A stretch of DNA of 64,000 nucleotides from Bradyrhizobium sp. U87765 SZCCT0048 (GTDB taxonomy: Bacteria; Pseudomonadota; Alphaproteobacteria; Rhizobiales; Xanthobacteraceae), in the NCBI RefSeq assembly GCF_018131225.1, contig NZ_JAFCMM010000001.1:1426001-1490000 (forward strand). The letters run 5' to 3'. Positions 1 through 8,485 of the stretch are shown piece by piece. A program made the translations under genes and the position numbers. The stretch's first letter is position 1; the number at the start of each line of letters is the position of its first letter. The notes below the pieces were generated by a model. It did no database searches and was not told the DNA's origin. It worked only from the letters and a program-made list of their open reading frames with translations.

Positions 1-1037
1 CGTTCCGCCTCGACCCGCGCGGCCTGAAGAGCCTCTTCCTGCACCTTGCGCTCGGTGACATCGCGCAGCACCGCGACGACCTCGCCCTCACCCTCGTCGG
101 ACGAAAGCTGAGAGCGCTCCATCGGACGGCAGCGCATCTCGACCCAGATCCAGTTGGCGCCGGCCGCCGCATCTGCGCGCGGCGCTTCGCGGCGCAGGCG
201 GAATTCGACGCTGCGCGCCTCGCCGCCCCGCGCCGCATCCGACAGCGCCTTGAGATAGGCCGGACGGTCCGCGACATGGACGCGATCGAACAGGCCATGA
301 CCATAGAGGCTCGCCAGCGAGCCGCCTAGCATCGTCTCCGCGGCCGGCGAGATGAACTGCACGGCGCCATTGCGCCGGTGCCGGGAAATCACGTCGCTCA
401 TGTTGAGCGCGAGCAGGCGGAAGCGTTCCTCCTCGACCATCAGCAGCTTGCTGCTCGTGCGCGCAAGCGACTCGGCGCCAAAAGCGAGCACCGCGGCGAA
501 CAGCGTCGCCGACGCGATGCCGGCTGCCTCGAGCGCCATGCCGGCGTGCGACGGCATGCGCGACAGCGGCAGCACTCCGGACACCTCGATCAGCACCAGC
601 CCGGCGACGCAGGCGAGCGCAAGACCGACTGAGAAGCCGACGACACGGCGCGACGCCGACAACGCCGCCTCGAGCGGCACCACGACGAACCACACGGCCG
701 CGAACGACGAGATGCCGCCGGTCGCGATCGACACCGCCATTATCATGGTGGCGAGCGCAACGGACGACAGCACATGGGCGCTTTCGTAGCGGCCGGTGCG
801 CGACAGGAAATAGGCGACGAGGATCGGCGCGATCAGCCAGGCATAGACGGCGACCTCGATCTCGGCCGGTGCGCCGCGCACCGCGAGATAGACCGGCAGC
901 GATGCCAGCGCCGCGAGACTGCCAAGCAGACGTGGAGCGATGAATGCGCGATGTCGCGCACTGGTCATCGCATCATAACGTGCCGACGGATGCAGCAGCG
1001 CGTCGAGATGATCGCGAATTTTGTTCAGAACCGTCAC
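1..1037 (-). CDS. PAS-domain membrane sensor histidine kinase, N-terminal part (DivJ-like), partial
   Basis: The reading frame is open from a GTG at 1037 to the left edge of the window, so only the first ~345 residues are present and the kinase core is missing. Reading from the start there is a short basic cytoplasmic segment, about six hydrophobic helices (roughly residues 30-190, loops with YFLSRTGRYE and SASRRVVGF), then a PAS domain beginning near VEEERFRLLALNMSDVISRH and ending in the PAC-type sequence VAVLRDVTERK, followed by the start of a coiled linker. Multi-helix membrane domain plus PAS plus linker is the architecture of DivJ/PleC-type kinases. DivJ-like is inference, because the HisKA and ATPase domains lie outside. 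The GTG was chosen because the next in-frame codons read VTVLNKIRDHLDALL and a stop lies a short way upstream. A CtrA-like box lies about 85 bases upstream. Confidence 0.75.
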   Translation of the reverse strand, partial: MTVLNKIRDHLDALLHPSARYDAMTSARHRAFIAPRLLGSLAALASLPVYLAVRGAPAEIEVAVYAWLIAPILVAYFLSRTGRYESAHVLSSVALATMIMAVSIATGGISSFAAVWFVVVPLEAALSASRRVVGFSVGLALACVAGLVLIEVSGVLPLSRMPSHAGMALEAAGIASATLFAAVLAFGAESLARTSSKLLMVEEERFRLLALNMSDVISRHRRNGAVQFISPAAETMLGGSLASLYGHGLFDRVHVADRPAYLKALSDAARGGEARSVEFRLRREAPRADAAAGANWIWVEMRCRPMERSQLSSDEGEGEVVAVLRDVTERKVQEEALQAARVEAE

Positions 1038-1507
1038 GTTGTTCTCGCGCTTCGGCGTGGTCGTCCCCAAGACGCGCCGGACCGCCCCCGTTATCGTTGC
1101 GCGATCGTGTCAGAGGCAGCTTAAGCGAACGCTAAAGCAGCCTCGCGGCAGCGATACTGTCCCGCGGCAACACAGCGTTTGCGGCGGAAACCACCGCTAT
1201 TCGCCGCGCATGGTGAACGTAAAGTTTCCGGCGCATGTCCGGGTATGGTTTCGAAATCGTGCACGGCCGCCGCCCGCGGCTACACGCCACATCTTTCGGC
1301 CATCGCGCCCCTCCGAAAATCGAATCGTATTCGCGACAAAGCCGATGTGCGGCCTCAAGCAAAAATTTACGGCAAACCAAATCGTTCAAATTTTCTGCAA
1401 ATTGCGCGCAGCGCTCAAACCGTGGATTTATCCATGCCTGTTACTGATGGCGGCAGATTGCGAGACCAATCGCAACGGGGTGACGACAGTACAGGACGGG
1501 TGGCGAA
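1038..1507. other. Intergenic region between divergent genes, with promoter-like AT-rich DNA
   Basis: This 470-base gap separates the leftward sensor kinase from the rightward DUF5330 gene. It is less GC-rich than its surroundings, especially 1320-1440. Short frames in it lack the codon bias of real genes in this window, so I call no gene. The one motif I can name is the CtrA-like TTAA-N7-CTAA at 1121-1135. Promoters for both flanking genes are expected here. Confidence 0.5.
1121..1135 (-). promoter_or_regulatory. Candidate CtrA-binding site (TTAG-N7-TTAA on the minus strand)
   Basis: On the plus strand TTAA (1121-1124) is followed by seven bases and CTAA (1132-1135). On the minus strand this reads TTAG-N7-TTAA, one base from the alphaproteobacterial CtrA consensus TTAA-N7-TTAA. 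It sits about 85 bases upstream of the sensor-kinase start. Binding is inferred from the motif only. Confidence 0.3.
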
Positions 1508-1909
1508 ATGTTTTTCCTGCTTCGCATGGCATTCTGGCTCGGGCTGGTGCTCGTGCTGCTGCCAACGGATAAATCTCAAGAGACGGCTGCTGACGCCAAG
1601 GCGCCGCAGGCGCAGGTCGGCGCCGCGGATGCGATTTCCGCCGCAACGGCGGCAGTGTCGGACATGAGCCAGTTCTGCACGCGCCAGCCGAGCGCCTGCG
1701 CGGTCGGCGGCCAGGCTGCGGCGGTGATCGGGCAGCGTGCGCAGAACGGCGCCAAGAAGCTCTACAACATCATCACCGAAAAGCGCGGCGATCACACCGG
1801 ATCGGTCGGCCGGGTGGAGACCGCACGCATCGGCAGCGACACGCTGACCAATGAAGACCTGCGGATCGAATGGCGCGCCCCCGAACCCGGCTCGACGCCG
1901 TCGGGCTAG
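1508..1909 (+). CDS. DUF5330 family exported protein
   Basis: A 133-residue protein with a hydrophobic N-terminal segment (FFLLRMAFWLGLVLVLLP), which is either a signal anchor or a signal peptide. Then comes an Ala/Gln-rich stretch and a compact region with two cysteines (FCTRQPSACAVGGQAAAVIG), which is the recognisable core of DUF5330, a small family common in Rhizobiales. The function is unknown. The start has a GGACGGGTGG purine run just upstream. It stands alone and the next gene (sufE) begins 142 bases later. The cysteine pair could form a periplasmic disulfide (inference). Confidence 0.7.
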   Translation: MFFLLRMAFWLGLVLVLLPTDKSQETAADAKAPQAQVGAADAISAATAAVSDMSQFCTRQPSACAVGGQAAAVIGQRAQNGAKKLYNIITEKRGDHTGSVGRVETARIGSDTLTNEDLRIEWRAPEPGSTPSG

Positions 1910-2051
1910 GCGGAACCCGCCTCCCTATATTGACCGTCGCCCGTCAGGCCGGGCCGCCCAGCGGGCCGGCCGCCGCCTTTTGTCCGGGCGGATATCGCTT
2001 TCGAGCGCCCGCGAACTCATATAAGTCTCGGACAAACGGATCCGGGACACG

Positions 2052-2477
2052 ATGACGATCGACGAGATCAAGGACAATTTCGCCCTGCTGGACGACTGGG
2101 ACGACCGCTACCGCTATGTGATCGAACTGGGGCGGGCGCTGGCGCCGATGAGCGAGCAGGACCATTCCGCCGCGAACAAGGTGCAGGGGTGCGCGAGCCA
2201 GGTCTGGCTGGCCCGCACCACGAACAAGGATTCGGCCGACCGCACCGTGCTGCACTATGTCGGCGACAGCGACGCGCACATCGTGCGCGGTCTCATCGCG
2301 ATCCTCCTCGCGCTCTATTCGGACAAGCCGGCGCGAACCATTCTGGATACGGACGCCGTTGCGCTGTTCGAGGAACTGGGTCTTGGCGAACATCTGACGC
2401 CGCAGCGCTCGAATGGCTTCCGTGCCATGGTCGAACGCATCCGCCGCGATGCCCGCGAGGTCCTGGCGGCAGCCTGA
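2052..2477 (+). CDS. sufE: SufE family cysteine-desulfuration protein
   Basis: A 141-residue cytosolic protein. SufE accepts persulfide sulfur from the cysteine desulfurase SufS and passes it to the SUF scaffold for iron-sulfur cluster assembly. The acceptor cysteine is C47 in the signature VQGCASQVWL, and the N-terminal IDEIKDNFALLDDWDDRYRY and the C-terminal LTPQRSNGF segments are family hallmarks. Length is normal for the family. It is not in a suf operon here; the other suf genes are elsewhere. The neighbour on the right (mucR) converges on it. Confidence 0.93.
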   Translation: MTIDEIKDNFALLDDWDDRYRYVIELGRALAPMSEQDHSAANKVQGCASQVWLARTTNKDSADRTVLHYVGDSDAHIVRGLIAILLALYSDKPARTILDTDAVALFEELGLGEHLTPQRSNGFRAMVERIRRDAREVLAAA

Positions 2478-2509
2478 TGGCAGCCAGCCCGCGCGTTCGA
2501 CTGCGGCGA

Positions 2510-2923
2510 TTACCGCCGTCGCCGCCGCTGCTGGCCAAGCCCCATCTTCTTGGCGAGCTGGGAACGGGCGACCGCGTAGTTCGGTGCGACCATCGGATAG
2601 TCCGGTGGCAGGCCCCACTTCTCGCGATACTGCTCCGGCGACATGTTGTACTGCGTGCGCAGATGCCGCTTGAGCGACTTGAACTTCTTGCCGTCCTCGA
2701 GACAGACCAGATAATCCGACGTCATCGATTTCTTGACGGGAACCGCCGGCTTGGCAGGCTCCGGCGCCGCCTCGACATGGCCGCCGGCGACGCGCACCAG
2801 CGCGGCATGGACCTGATTGATCAGGGCCGGCAGTTCCGAGGCTGGCGTCGTGTTGTTGCTGACATAGGCCGACACGATACCGGCCGTCAGATCGATGAAG
2901 GTCTTGGCCGGAGCATCGCTCAT
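2510..2923 (-). CDS. mucR: MucR/Ros family transcriptional regulator
   Basis: A 137-residue regulator of the Ros/MucR family, which in rhizobia controls exopolysaccharide, motility and cell-cycle genes by binding AT-rich DNA. The N-terminal half ([14 protein letters not shown]) is the oligomerisation region. The C-terminal half has the Ros-type zinc-finger fold ([15 protein letters not shown] then [19 protein letters not shown]). Cys74 and His87 are present, but the usual second Cys is Asp77 and the second His is replaced in RTQYN, so zinc binding is doubtful. The tail is basic (QQRRRRR). I chose the ATG at 2923; in-frame ATGs at 2932 and 2959 would add 3 or 12 residues. Confidence 0.88.
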   Translation of the reverse strand: MSDAPAKTFIDLTAGIVSAYVSNNTTPASELPALINQVHAALVRVAGGHVEAAPEPAKPAVPVKKSMTSDYLVCLEDGKKFKSLKRHLRTQYNMSPEQYREKWGLPPDYPMVAPNYAVARSQLAKKMGLGQQRRRRR

Positions 2924-3097
2924 GGCGGGCATCTCACAGAAAACGCGAACGCGCCGCATCTCAAGATTTGAGAGCGCATACGCGTTGCCGAATACATGGG
3001 ATTATGGGCGATCGACTGCGGCCATGACAAGAACAACGCTGTCATGGACCACGTCTATTTGCCCATGACAGTCATTCCCGAGATCCGCAGCGGCGGC

Positions 3098-3913
3098 TCA
3101 GCCGCCGCGCTGCTCGAGATGCTTGCGCAGTTCGTCGATCGACGAGAACCGCACCATGCCCTCGGGCATCTGCGCCTCGATCGAGCCGTCCGAATAGAGC
3201 GAGTACGCCATGCCGTCGACGACGCCGGACTTCAGGATCGAGACCGAAGGCGCTTCCGACGGCCGCCGAATCGGTGGCGGTGGCGGTCTCACATCCGCCG
3301 TCTCGCGCGGGTTCTGGCGCGGCGGGCGGCCGCGCTCGGAAGCGGGCCAGGCGTCGTCGAATGAGGGGTGCGGCTCGTCGCCGGCGGGCGCTGCCGGGGA
3401 CGCGGACCCGGCCTCCGCGGCGGCGGCCTCAGATGCCTCCCGCTCGCGACGGGTCGACGTGAACAGCAAATTGCGACGCTTGCGCACCGGCTCCTGAGCT
3501 GGAGGCGGAGCCGGCTCGGCTGCAGGCTCGGGTTCCGATTCGACAGCGGACGGCAGGCGCTCGCGTCCCGGTCGCTCGTTGTGCCAGGGCGGCGCATCGG
3601 AGGCGCGCGCCGCGGGTTCCGGAACCCGGGCCTCGACGGCCGGACGGGTCGGAACCGGGGGCAGAGCCGGTGCAGCCAGCGGATCCGCCTGGCGCCCATC
3701 CAGATGCGGCGCCGACGCCAGCACCTCGGCCACGGCCCGCAGTTCCCGCACCACCAGGCCGATTGCGATCAGCAGCGCGCCGGTGCAGGCCGCGAGGGCG
3801 CCGGTCACGATCAGGGTGTTGCCGAAGCTGAACTCCTTTACCGGGAAGCCGAAGCCGATCCCCAGAAGCCCCACCACAAGAAACACCAGTCCGGCCACAA
3901 AGAGCCCAAGCAT
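3098..3913 (-). CDS. Two-helix membrane protein with proline-rich linker, unknown function
   Basis: A 271-residue protein starting at an ATG with GGAG six bases upstream. Two closely spaced transmembrane helices occupy residues ~1-60 (MLGLFVAGLVFLVVGLLGIG and a second one around TGALAACTGALLIAIGLVV). Then comes ~150 residues of Pro/Ala/Glu-rich, charged, probably disordered sequence, and a conserved-looking C-terminal module of ~50 residues (ILKSGVVDGMAYSLYSDGS, MVRFSSIDELRKHLEQ). Similar proteins occur in Bradyrhizobium genomes as hypothetical proteins. I do not recognise a function. The gene stands alone, with sufE/mucR on the right-hand end of its transcript and a divergent glycosyltransferase upstream. 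Confidence 0.6.
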   Translation of the reverse strand: MLGLFVAGLVFLVVGLLGIGFGFPVKEFSFGNTLIVTGALAACTGALLIAIGLVVRELRAVAEVLASAPHLDGRQADPLAAPALPPVPTRPAVEARVPEPAARASDAPPWHNERPGRERLPSAVESEPEPAAEPAPPPAQEPVRKRRNLLFTSTRREREASEAAAAEAGSASPAAPAGDEPHPSFDDAWPASERGRPPRQNPRETADVRPPPPPIRRPSEAPSVSILKSGVVDGMAYSLYSDGSIEAQMPEGMVRFSSIDELRKHLEQRGG

Positions 3914-4252
3914 CTGCAACTCCACGCCTATCGCGGCTTCGTCCTGCGCCACGATAGCGTCATAGCGTTCGGCGGAACAACCGACAATTGCGGACAATGC
4001 CGCCTTCTCAACACCGACGGTTGTCCCGCCCCATCATTGAAGGACGACGACGGTACATCCTTGGCGCGAGTGTGCCCGACGAGCCGGCATTATTTCACCA
4101 TGCCCCAAATGTTGCGCCGCATCAGGCCAATTGCGCCACAATTAGCAATTACTTGACGCGAATGCCGCGCTATATATGGGCTACTGGGGAAGATGAAGGC
4201 CTAAAATAGCAGAACGCGAGGCCTCCGGGGGTCGCTGGGTTCAACTCTCATC

Positions 4253-5902
4253 ATGTCATCGATAACGACTTCGGTCATTGAGTCGTCGCAACGACGCTCG
4301 ATGGAACAGATTTGCGACGACCTTGCCTGGCTTGCGCTTGGCATCGTCGCCATTGTTGCCGGACTGACCTTCCAGGACTATGGCCTGGGATGGGACGATT
4401 ATACCCACGCCGAATATGCCGACCTGTTGCTGAAGATGTACGGCACAGGTTTCAAGGACACCGGCGCCCTGTCGTTCGCCAACCTCTACATGTATGGCGG
4501 CGGCTTCGACATGGTCGCGGCGCTGATGCACAAGGTGCTGCCGCTGGAACTGTTCGAGACGCGACGCCTGCTCGGCGCCATCGTCGGCGTGATCGGCCTT
4601 GCCGTCACCTGGCGCGTCGGACGGCGCATCGGCGGCCCGATCGCCGGGCTCGCGACCCTTCTGCTGCTCGCGCTGTGCCCGACTTTCTACGGCCACATGT
4701 TCATGAACCCGAAGGATGCACCATTCGCCGTGGCGATGATCATCCTCGTGCTCGGTCTCGTGCGCCTCGCCCAGGAATATCCCAAGCCGTCGGCCCACAC
4801 CGTGCTGATCCTCGGTCTCGGCGCCGGACTGTCGATCGGCTCGCGCATCCTCGGCGGCCTCGCGGCGATCTATGCCCTGATCGGCTTCCTGCCGCTGTGG
4901 ATCGCCGACGTGCGCACCCAAGGCGTGCGCGAAGCGACCCACCGCTTCGCCCATGTCTGCTACGTGCTGCTGCCCGGCCTCGTGCTCGGCTATCTGGTGA
5001 TGGGACTGATCTGGCCGTGGTCGATCATCGAACCATCCAATCCGTTCCAGGCCGTGACCTACTTCTCGCACTTCTTCGAGAAGCCCTGGAAAGAAATGTT
5101 CGACGGCGCACTGGTGTCGGTTCCCGACATGCCGTGGTCTTACCTGCCGACGCTGTTCGCGCTGCAACTGCCGGAAATTCTGCTCGGACTGCTCGCCGCA
5201 GGCATTGCCGGAACGCTGATGTCGCTGCTGCGCCCCGAGGTGCCGGCCAAGCGCCGCACCGTGCTGCTCGTGCTGACGCTCGCCGCAACGCTGCCGCTCG
5301 CCATCGCCATGGTGAAGCGCCCCGCGCTCTACAACGGTATTCGCCATTTCATCTTCGTCATCCCGCCGATGACTGTGCTCGGCGGTGTCGCGTTCGGCTG
5401 GCTGGTTGACTGGCTGAAGGAACACGGGCGCGGCGCCCAGAGCGTCGCCGCTGCGGTGTTCGTGTTCGGCCTGGCGCTGCCGCTGACCGAGATGGTGCGT
5501 CTGCATCCCTACCAGTACACCCACTTCAACCACATCGCCGGCACCGTACGCGCCGCCGATGCCCGCTACATGCTCGATTACTGGGGCCTCGCCTTCAAGC
5601 AGGCGTCCGACGAGTTGCAGGAGTTGCTCGACGAACGCGACGAGGAAGCGCCGAAGGACCGCAAGTGGAAGGTCGCGGTGTGCGGCCCGCAGCGGCCCGC
5701 ACAAGTCGCGCTCGGGCAGGACTTCACCATCGGCTGGGACAGCAAGGGCGCCGATTTCGCCATGACGCTCGGCGAGTTCTACTGCAAGGGCCTCACCGCT
5801 CCGGTACTGGTGGAGATCAAGCGCGACGACGTGGTGTTCGCCCGGGTCTACGACATTCGCGGCCGCAACATCTCCGACCTGCTGGCGATTCCCGCCCCCT
5901 GA
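4253..5902 (+). CDS. Glycosyltransferase family 39 (PMT/ArnT-like) membrane protein
   Basis: A 549-residue polytopic inner-membrane protein with about ten hydrophobic helices. After the first helix comes the acidic GLGWDDYTHAEY motif, the usual place of the catalytic aspartate in GT-C enzymes of the ArnT/PMT type. The CPTFYGHMFMNPKDAPF sequence is a characteristic conserved loop. These enzymes move sugars from polyprenyl-phosphate donors to lipid or protein acceptors on the periplasmic face. A soluble C-terminal domain of ~110 residues (from about 440) follows the last helix. Donor and acceptor cannot be deduced, and no cell-envelope gene cluster surrounds it. Confidence 0.75.
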   Translation: MSSITTSVIESSQRRSMEQICDDLAWLALGIVAIVAGLTFQDYGLGWDDYTHAEYADLLLKMYGTGFKDTGALSFANLYMYGGGFDMVAALMHKVLPLELFETRRLLGAIVGVIGLAVTWRVGRRIGGPIAGLATLLLLALCPTFYGHMFMNPKDAPFAVAMIILVLGLVRLAQEYPKPSAHTVLILGLGAGLSIGSRILGGLAAIYALIGFLPLWIADVRTQGVREATHRFAHVCYVLLPGLVLGYLVMGLIWPWSIIEPSNPFQAVTYFSHFFEKPWKEMFDGALVSVPDMPWSYLPTLFALQLPEILLGLLAAGIAGTLMSLLRPEVPAKRRTVLLVLTLAATLPLAIAMVKRPALYNGIRHFIFVIPPMTVLGGVAFGWLVDWLKEHGRGAQSVAAAVFVFGLALPLTEMVRLHPYQYTHFNHIAGTVRAADARYMLDYWGLAFKQASDELQELLDERDEEAPKDRKWKVAVCGPQRPAQVALGQDFTIGWDSKGADFAMTLGEFYCKGLTAPVLVEIKRDDVVFARVYDIRGRNISDLLAIPAP

Positions 5903-6061
5903 AATAACCGTCTCTCCCATACCCGCGACGCGCGTCAGGCATGACAGCCTGCACGCGCGAAAGCGGGATTCGGGGCCCTCGTGGTGTTGCCGCTGGCCGC
6001 CCCCGGCACTAGGCTCGTATCGATCAGCCGGATGCAACAACACGGACAATGGAGAGACGCC

Positions 6062-6841
6062 ATGTCGCCCGCCGAAGCGCGCCTGAAGGACATTCCATCC
6101 GCCATGACCGAGGCGGAGTGGACGCAGCGCGTCAACCTCGCCGCGGCTTACCGCCTCGTCGCCCTGTATGGCTGGGACGACCTCGTCGACACGCATATCT
6201 CGGCCCGCGTTCCCGGCCCCGAGCATCACTTCCTGATCAATCCCTACGGCCTGATGTTCGACGAGATCACCGCATCGAGCCTCGTCAAGGTCGACCTCGA
6301 CGGCAACCTGCTCACCGAGAGCGAGTACAACATCAATCCGGCCGGCTTCACCATCCACTCGGCGATCCACGAAGTCCGCGAGGATGCCGGCTGCGTGCTG
6401 CATCTCCACACGCCGGATGGCACTGCGGTGGCCAGTTGCATGGAGGGGCTGCTGCCGCTCAACCAGACCGCCCAGCTCGTGACCGGGGACCTCGCCTATC
6501 ACGACTACGAAGGCATCGCCCTCGACCACGACGAGCGCCCACGCATCCAGAAGGACCTCGGCGACAAAAACCACCTGCTGCTGCGCAACCACGGCACTCT
6601 CACCGTGGGCCGCTCGGTCGCCTCGGCCTTCGAGCGCATGTATCACCTCGAGCGCGCCTGCACGATGCAGGTGCGCACCCGCATGCTCGGGCCGACCGCC
6701 TACCCGGTCGAGAAGCTGGTGATCGAAAAGAACGAACGCCTGGTGTCGGATCTCGACCGCGCCGAGCGCCGCGCGACCCGGCTGGTGTGGCCGCCGCTGC
6801 TGCGCAAGCTCGACCGCCTCGATCCCAGCTACAAGACCTGA
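6062..6841 (+). CDS. Class II aldolase/adducin family protein
   Basis: A 259-residue protein of the class II aldolase/adducin fold. Members include fuculose-phosphate aldolase, ribulose-phosphate epimerase and many uncharacterised enzymes. Metal-binding histidines are visible in VLHLHTPDG and LLLRNHGTLTVG, and SARVPGPEHHFLINPYGLMFDEI is typical of the N-terminal half. ATG 6062 was chosen because GGAGAG lies about 8 bases upstream; a longer frame from 5981 has no ribosome site. No sugar-kinase or isomerase neighbour indicates the substrate. A terminator hairpin follows at 6957. Confidence 0.8.
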   Translation: MSPAEARLKDIPSAMTEAEWTQRVNLAAAYRLVALYGWDDLVDTHISARVPGPEHHFLINPYGLMFDEITASSLVKVDLDGNLLTESEYNINPAGFTIHSAIHEVREDAGCVLHLHTPDGTAVASCMEGLLPLNQTAQLVTGDLAYHDYEGIALDHDERPRIQKDLGDKNHLLLRNHGTLTVGRSVASAFERMYHLERACTMQVRTRMLGPTAYPVEKLVIEKNERLVSDLDRAERRATRLVWPPLLRKLDRLDPSYKT

Positions 6842-6956
6842 GCAAACCGCCCCGCGCCCCTGTGGCGCCCGCCACCACGCGGCGGGTGCACAGGGCGGCG
6901 AAATGTGCTAGGTCTGACGCCACATACCTCTACACCTTTTCGGCTCCCGAGAAACA

Positions 6957-6985
6957 AAACGCCGCCCAATTCCGGGCGGCGTTTT
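6957..6985. terminator. Bidirectional rho-independent terminator
   Basis: A perfect GC-rich stem (GCCGCCC / GGGCGGC) with a short AATTCC loop is flanked by AAAA on the left and TTTTT on the right. It lies between the convergent ends of the aldolase-like gene (6841) and the M20 peptidase (7023), so it can stop transcription from both sides. Confidence 0.85.
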
Positions 6986-7022
6986 TCACGTCTGGAGGCC
7001 CCTCGCAAAGGCCTTGCGCGCG

Positions 7023-8435
7023 TCAGCCGCGCGGCGCGTCGGCGAAGGCTGCCAGGATCCGCGCCCACGAGCGGATGCCCTTGTGGAAGCTCTGCAGATC
7101 GTACTTCTCGTTCGGCGAATGGATGTTGTCGTCGTCGAGCCCGAATCCGATCAGCACGGTATCGAGGCCGAGCGTGCTCTTGAAGTCAGCCACGATCGGG
7201 ATCGAGGCGCCGGAACCGATCAGCAGCGCTTCCTTGCCCCACTCGTCGGTCAGCGCGCGCCTGGCCGCGGCGAGCGGCTTCATGGTCCAGTCGAGCGCGA
7301 TCGCCGGGGCGCCGGCATGATCGATGAACTCGGCCCTGCAATCGGCCGGCAGCCGTTCGGTCACATAAGCGCGGAACGCGGCGCGGATCTTCTCGGGATC
7401 CTGTCCTTCGACGAGGCGGAAGGAGACCTTCGCCGACGCTTCCGCGGGGATCACCGTCTTCGAGCCCTCACCGGTATAACCGCCGACAATGCCGTTGATG
7501 TCGCAGGTCGGCCGTGAGATCGCCTGCTCGATCATCAGCCGATCGGTCTCGCCCGCCGGCACCGACAGGCCGATCGGCTTGAGGAAGGTATCCGGCGTGA
7601 AGTCGAGCGCCGCCCACTGGGCCCGGATATCGGCAGGCAGATCCTTCACCCCGTCATAGAATCCGGGGATGGTGATGCGGCCATTGTCGTCGTGCAGACC
7701 GCCGAGGATGCGGGTCAGCACCCGGATCGGGTTGCGCGCGGTGCCGCCATAAACGCCGGAGTGCAGATCGCGGTTGGCAGCCTTGATGCGGACTTCGTCA
7801 TAGACGAGGCCGCGCAGCGCGGTCGTGATCGCCGGCGTGTTGCGGTCCCACATGCCGGTATCGCAGACCAGCGCGAAGTCGGCAGCGAGGTCGGCCTTGT
7901 TGCTCGCGAGGAACGGACCGAAATTCTTCGAGCCGATTTCCTCCTCGCCTTCGATCAGGAAGGTGACGTTGAGCGGCAGCTTGCCGGTCACAGCCTTCCA
8001 GGCACGGCAGGCCTCCACGAAGGTCATGAGCTGACCCTTGTCGTCCTCGGCGCCACGGGCAACGATGATCTTGCGACCGTCGGCGTGATCGGTGACCACC
8101 GGCTCGAACGGCGGGCGGTGCCACAGCTCGAGCGGATCGACCGGCTGGACGTCGTAGTGGCCGTAGAACAGCACATGCGGCGTGCCCGGCGCATGTGCCT
8201 CCTTGCTCTTCGCGACGATGGCCGGATGTCCCGCGGTCGGGCGGACCTCGGCGTCGAAACCGAGCGAGGCGATGTCCGCGGCAAGATGCGCCGCCGTCTT
8301 GCGGCAGTCCTCATTGTAGGCCGGATCGGCGGAGATCGACTTGATCCGCAGCAGCGCGAACAGCCGCTGCAAGCTGTTGTCGAAGTCGGCGTCGATGCGG
8401 TCGAGAACCGCGGACAGGCGGGCGGTATCGGACAT
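7023..8435 (-). CDS. M20 family metallopeptidase (dipeptidase)
   Basis: A 470-residue zinc peptidase of the M20/M25/M40 group, of the dipeptidase/carnosinase-like branch. The di-metal site is readable in order: GHYDVQPVDP, then GAEDDKGQ, then the catalytic EGEEEIGS, then CDTG, and the C-terminal LDDDNIHSPNEKYDL with the last histidine. A dimerisation domain sits between (IKAANRDLHSGVYGG). The start has AAGGAAAAG eight bases upstream. Length matches the family. Cytosolic hydrolysis of dipeptides is the likely role; the exact substrate is unknown. The next gene on the same strand (HerA-like) ends 50 bases upstream. Confidence 0.9.
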   Translation of the reverse strand: MSDTARLSAVLDRIDADFDNSLQRLFALLRIKSISADPAYNEDCRKTAAHLAADIASLGFDAEVRPTAGHPAIVAKSKEAHAPGTPHVLFYGHYDVQPVDPLELWHRPPFEPVVTDHADGRKIIVARGAEDDKGQLMTFVEACRAWKAVTGKLPLNVTFLIEGEEEIGSKNFGPFLASNKADLAADFALVCDTGMWDRNTPAITTALRGLVYDEVRIKAANRDLHSGVYGGTARNPIRVLTRILGGLHDDNGRITIPGFYDGVKDLPADIRAQWAALDFTPDTFLKPIGLSVPAGETDRLMIEQAISRPTCDINGIVGGYTGEGSKTVIPAEASAKVSFRLVEGQDPEKIRAAFRAYVTERLPADCRAEFIDHAGAPAIALDWTMKPLAAARRALTDEWGKEALLIGSGASIPIVADFKSTLGLDTVLIGFGLDDDNIHSPNEKYDLQSFHKGIRSWARILAAFADAPRG

Positions 8436-8485
8436 TCAATCTTTTCCTTGCATGGAGGTCCGGAGGCAAACGGACGACATCATGG

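Noticed and set aside
1400..1440. DnaA-box-like TTTATCCA
   Set aside because: Single imperfect match with no cluster and no origin-type neighbours.
4256..6646. 796-codon open frame on the minus strand
   Set aside because: It lies opposite the glycosyltransferase and aldolase genes and has no family signature. Antisense frames stay open in this GC-rich DNA.
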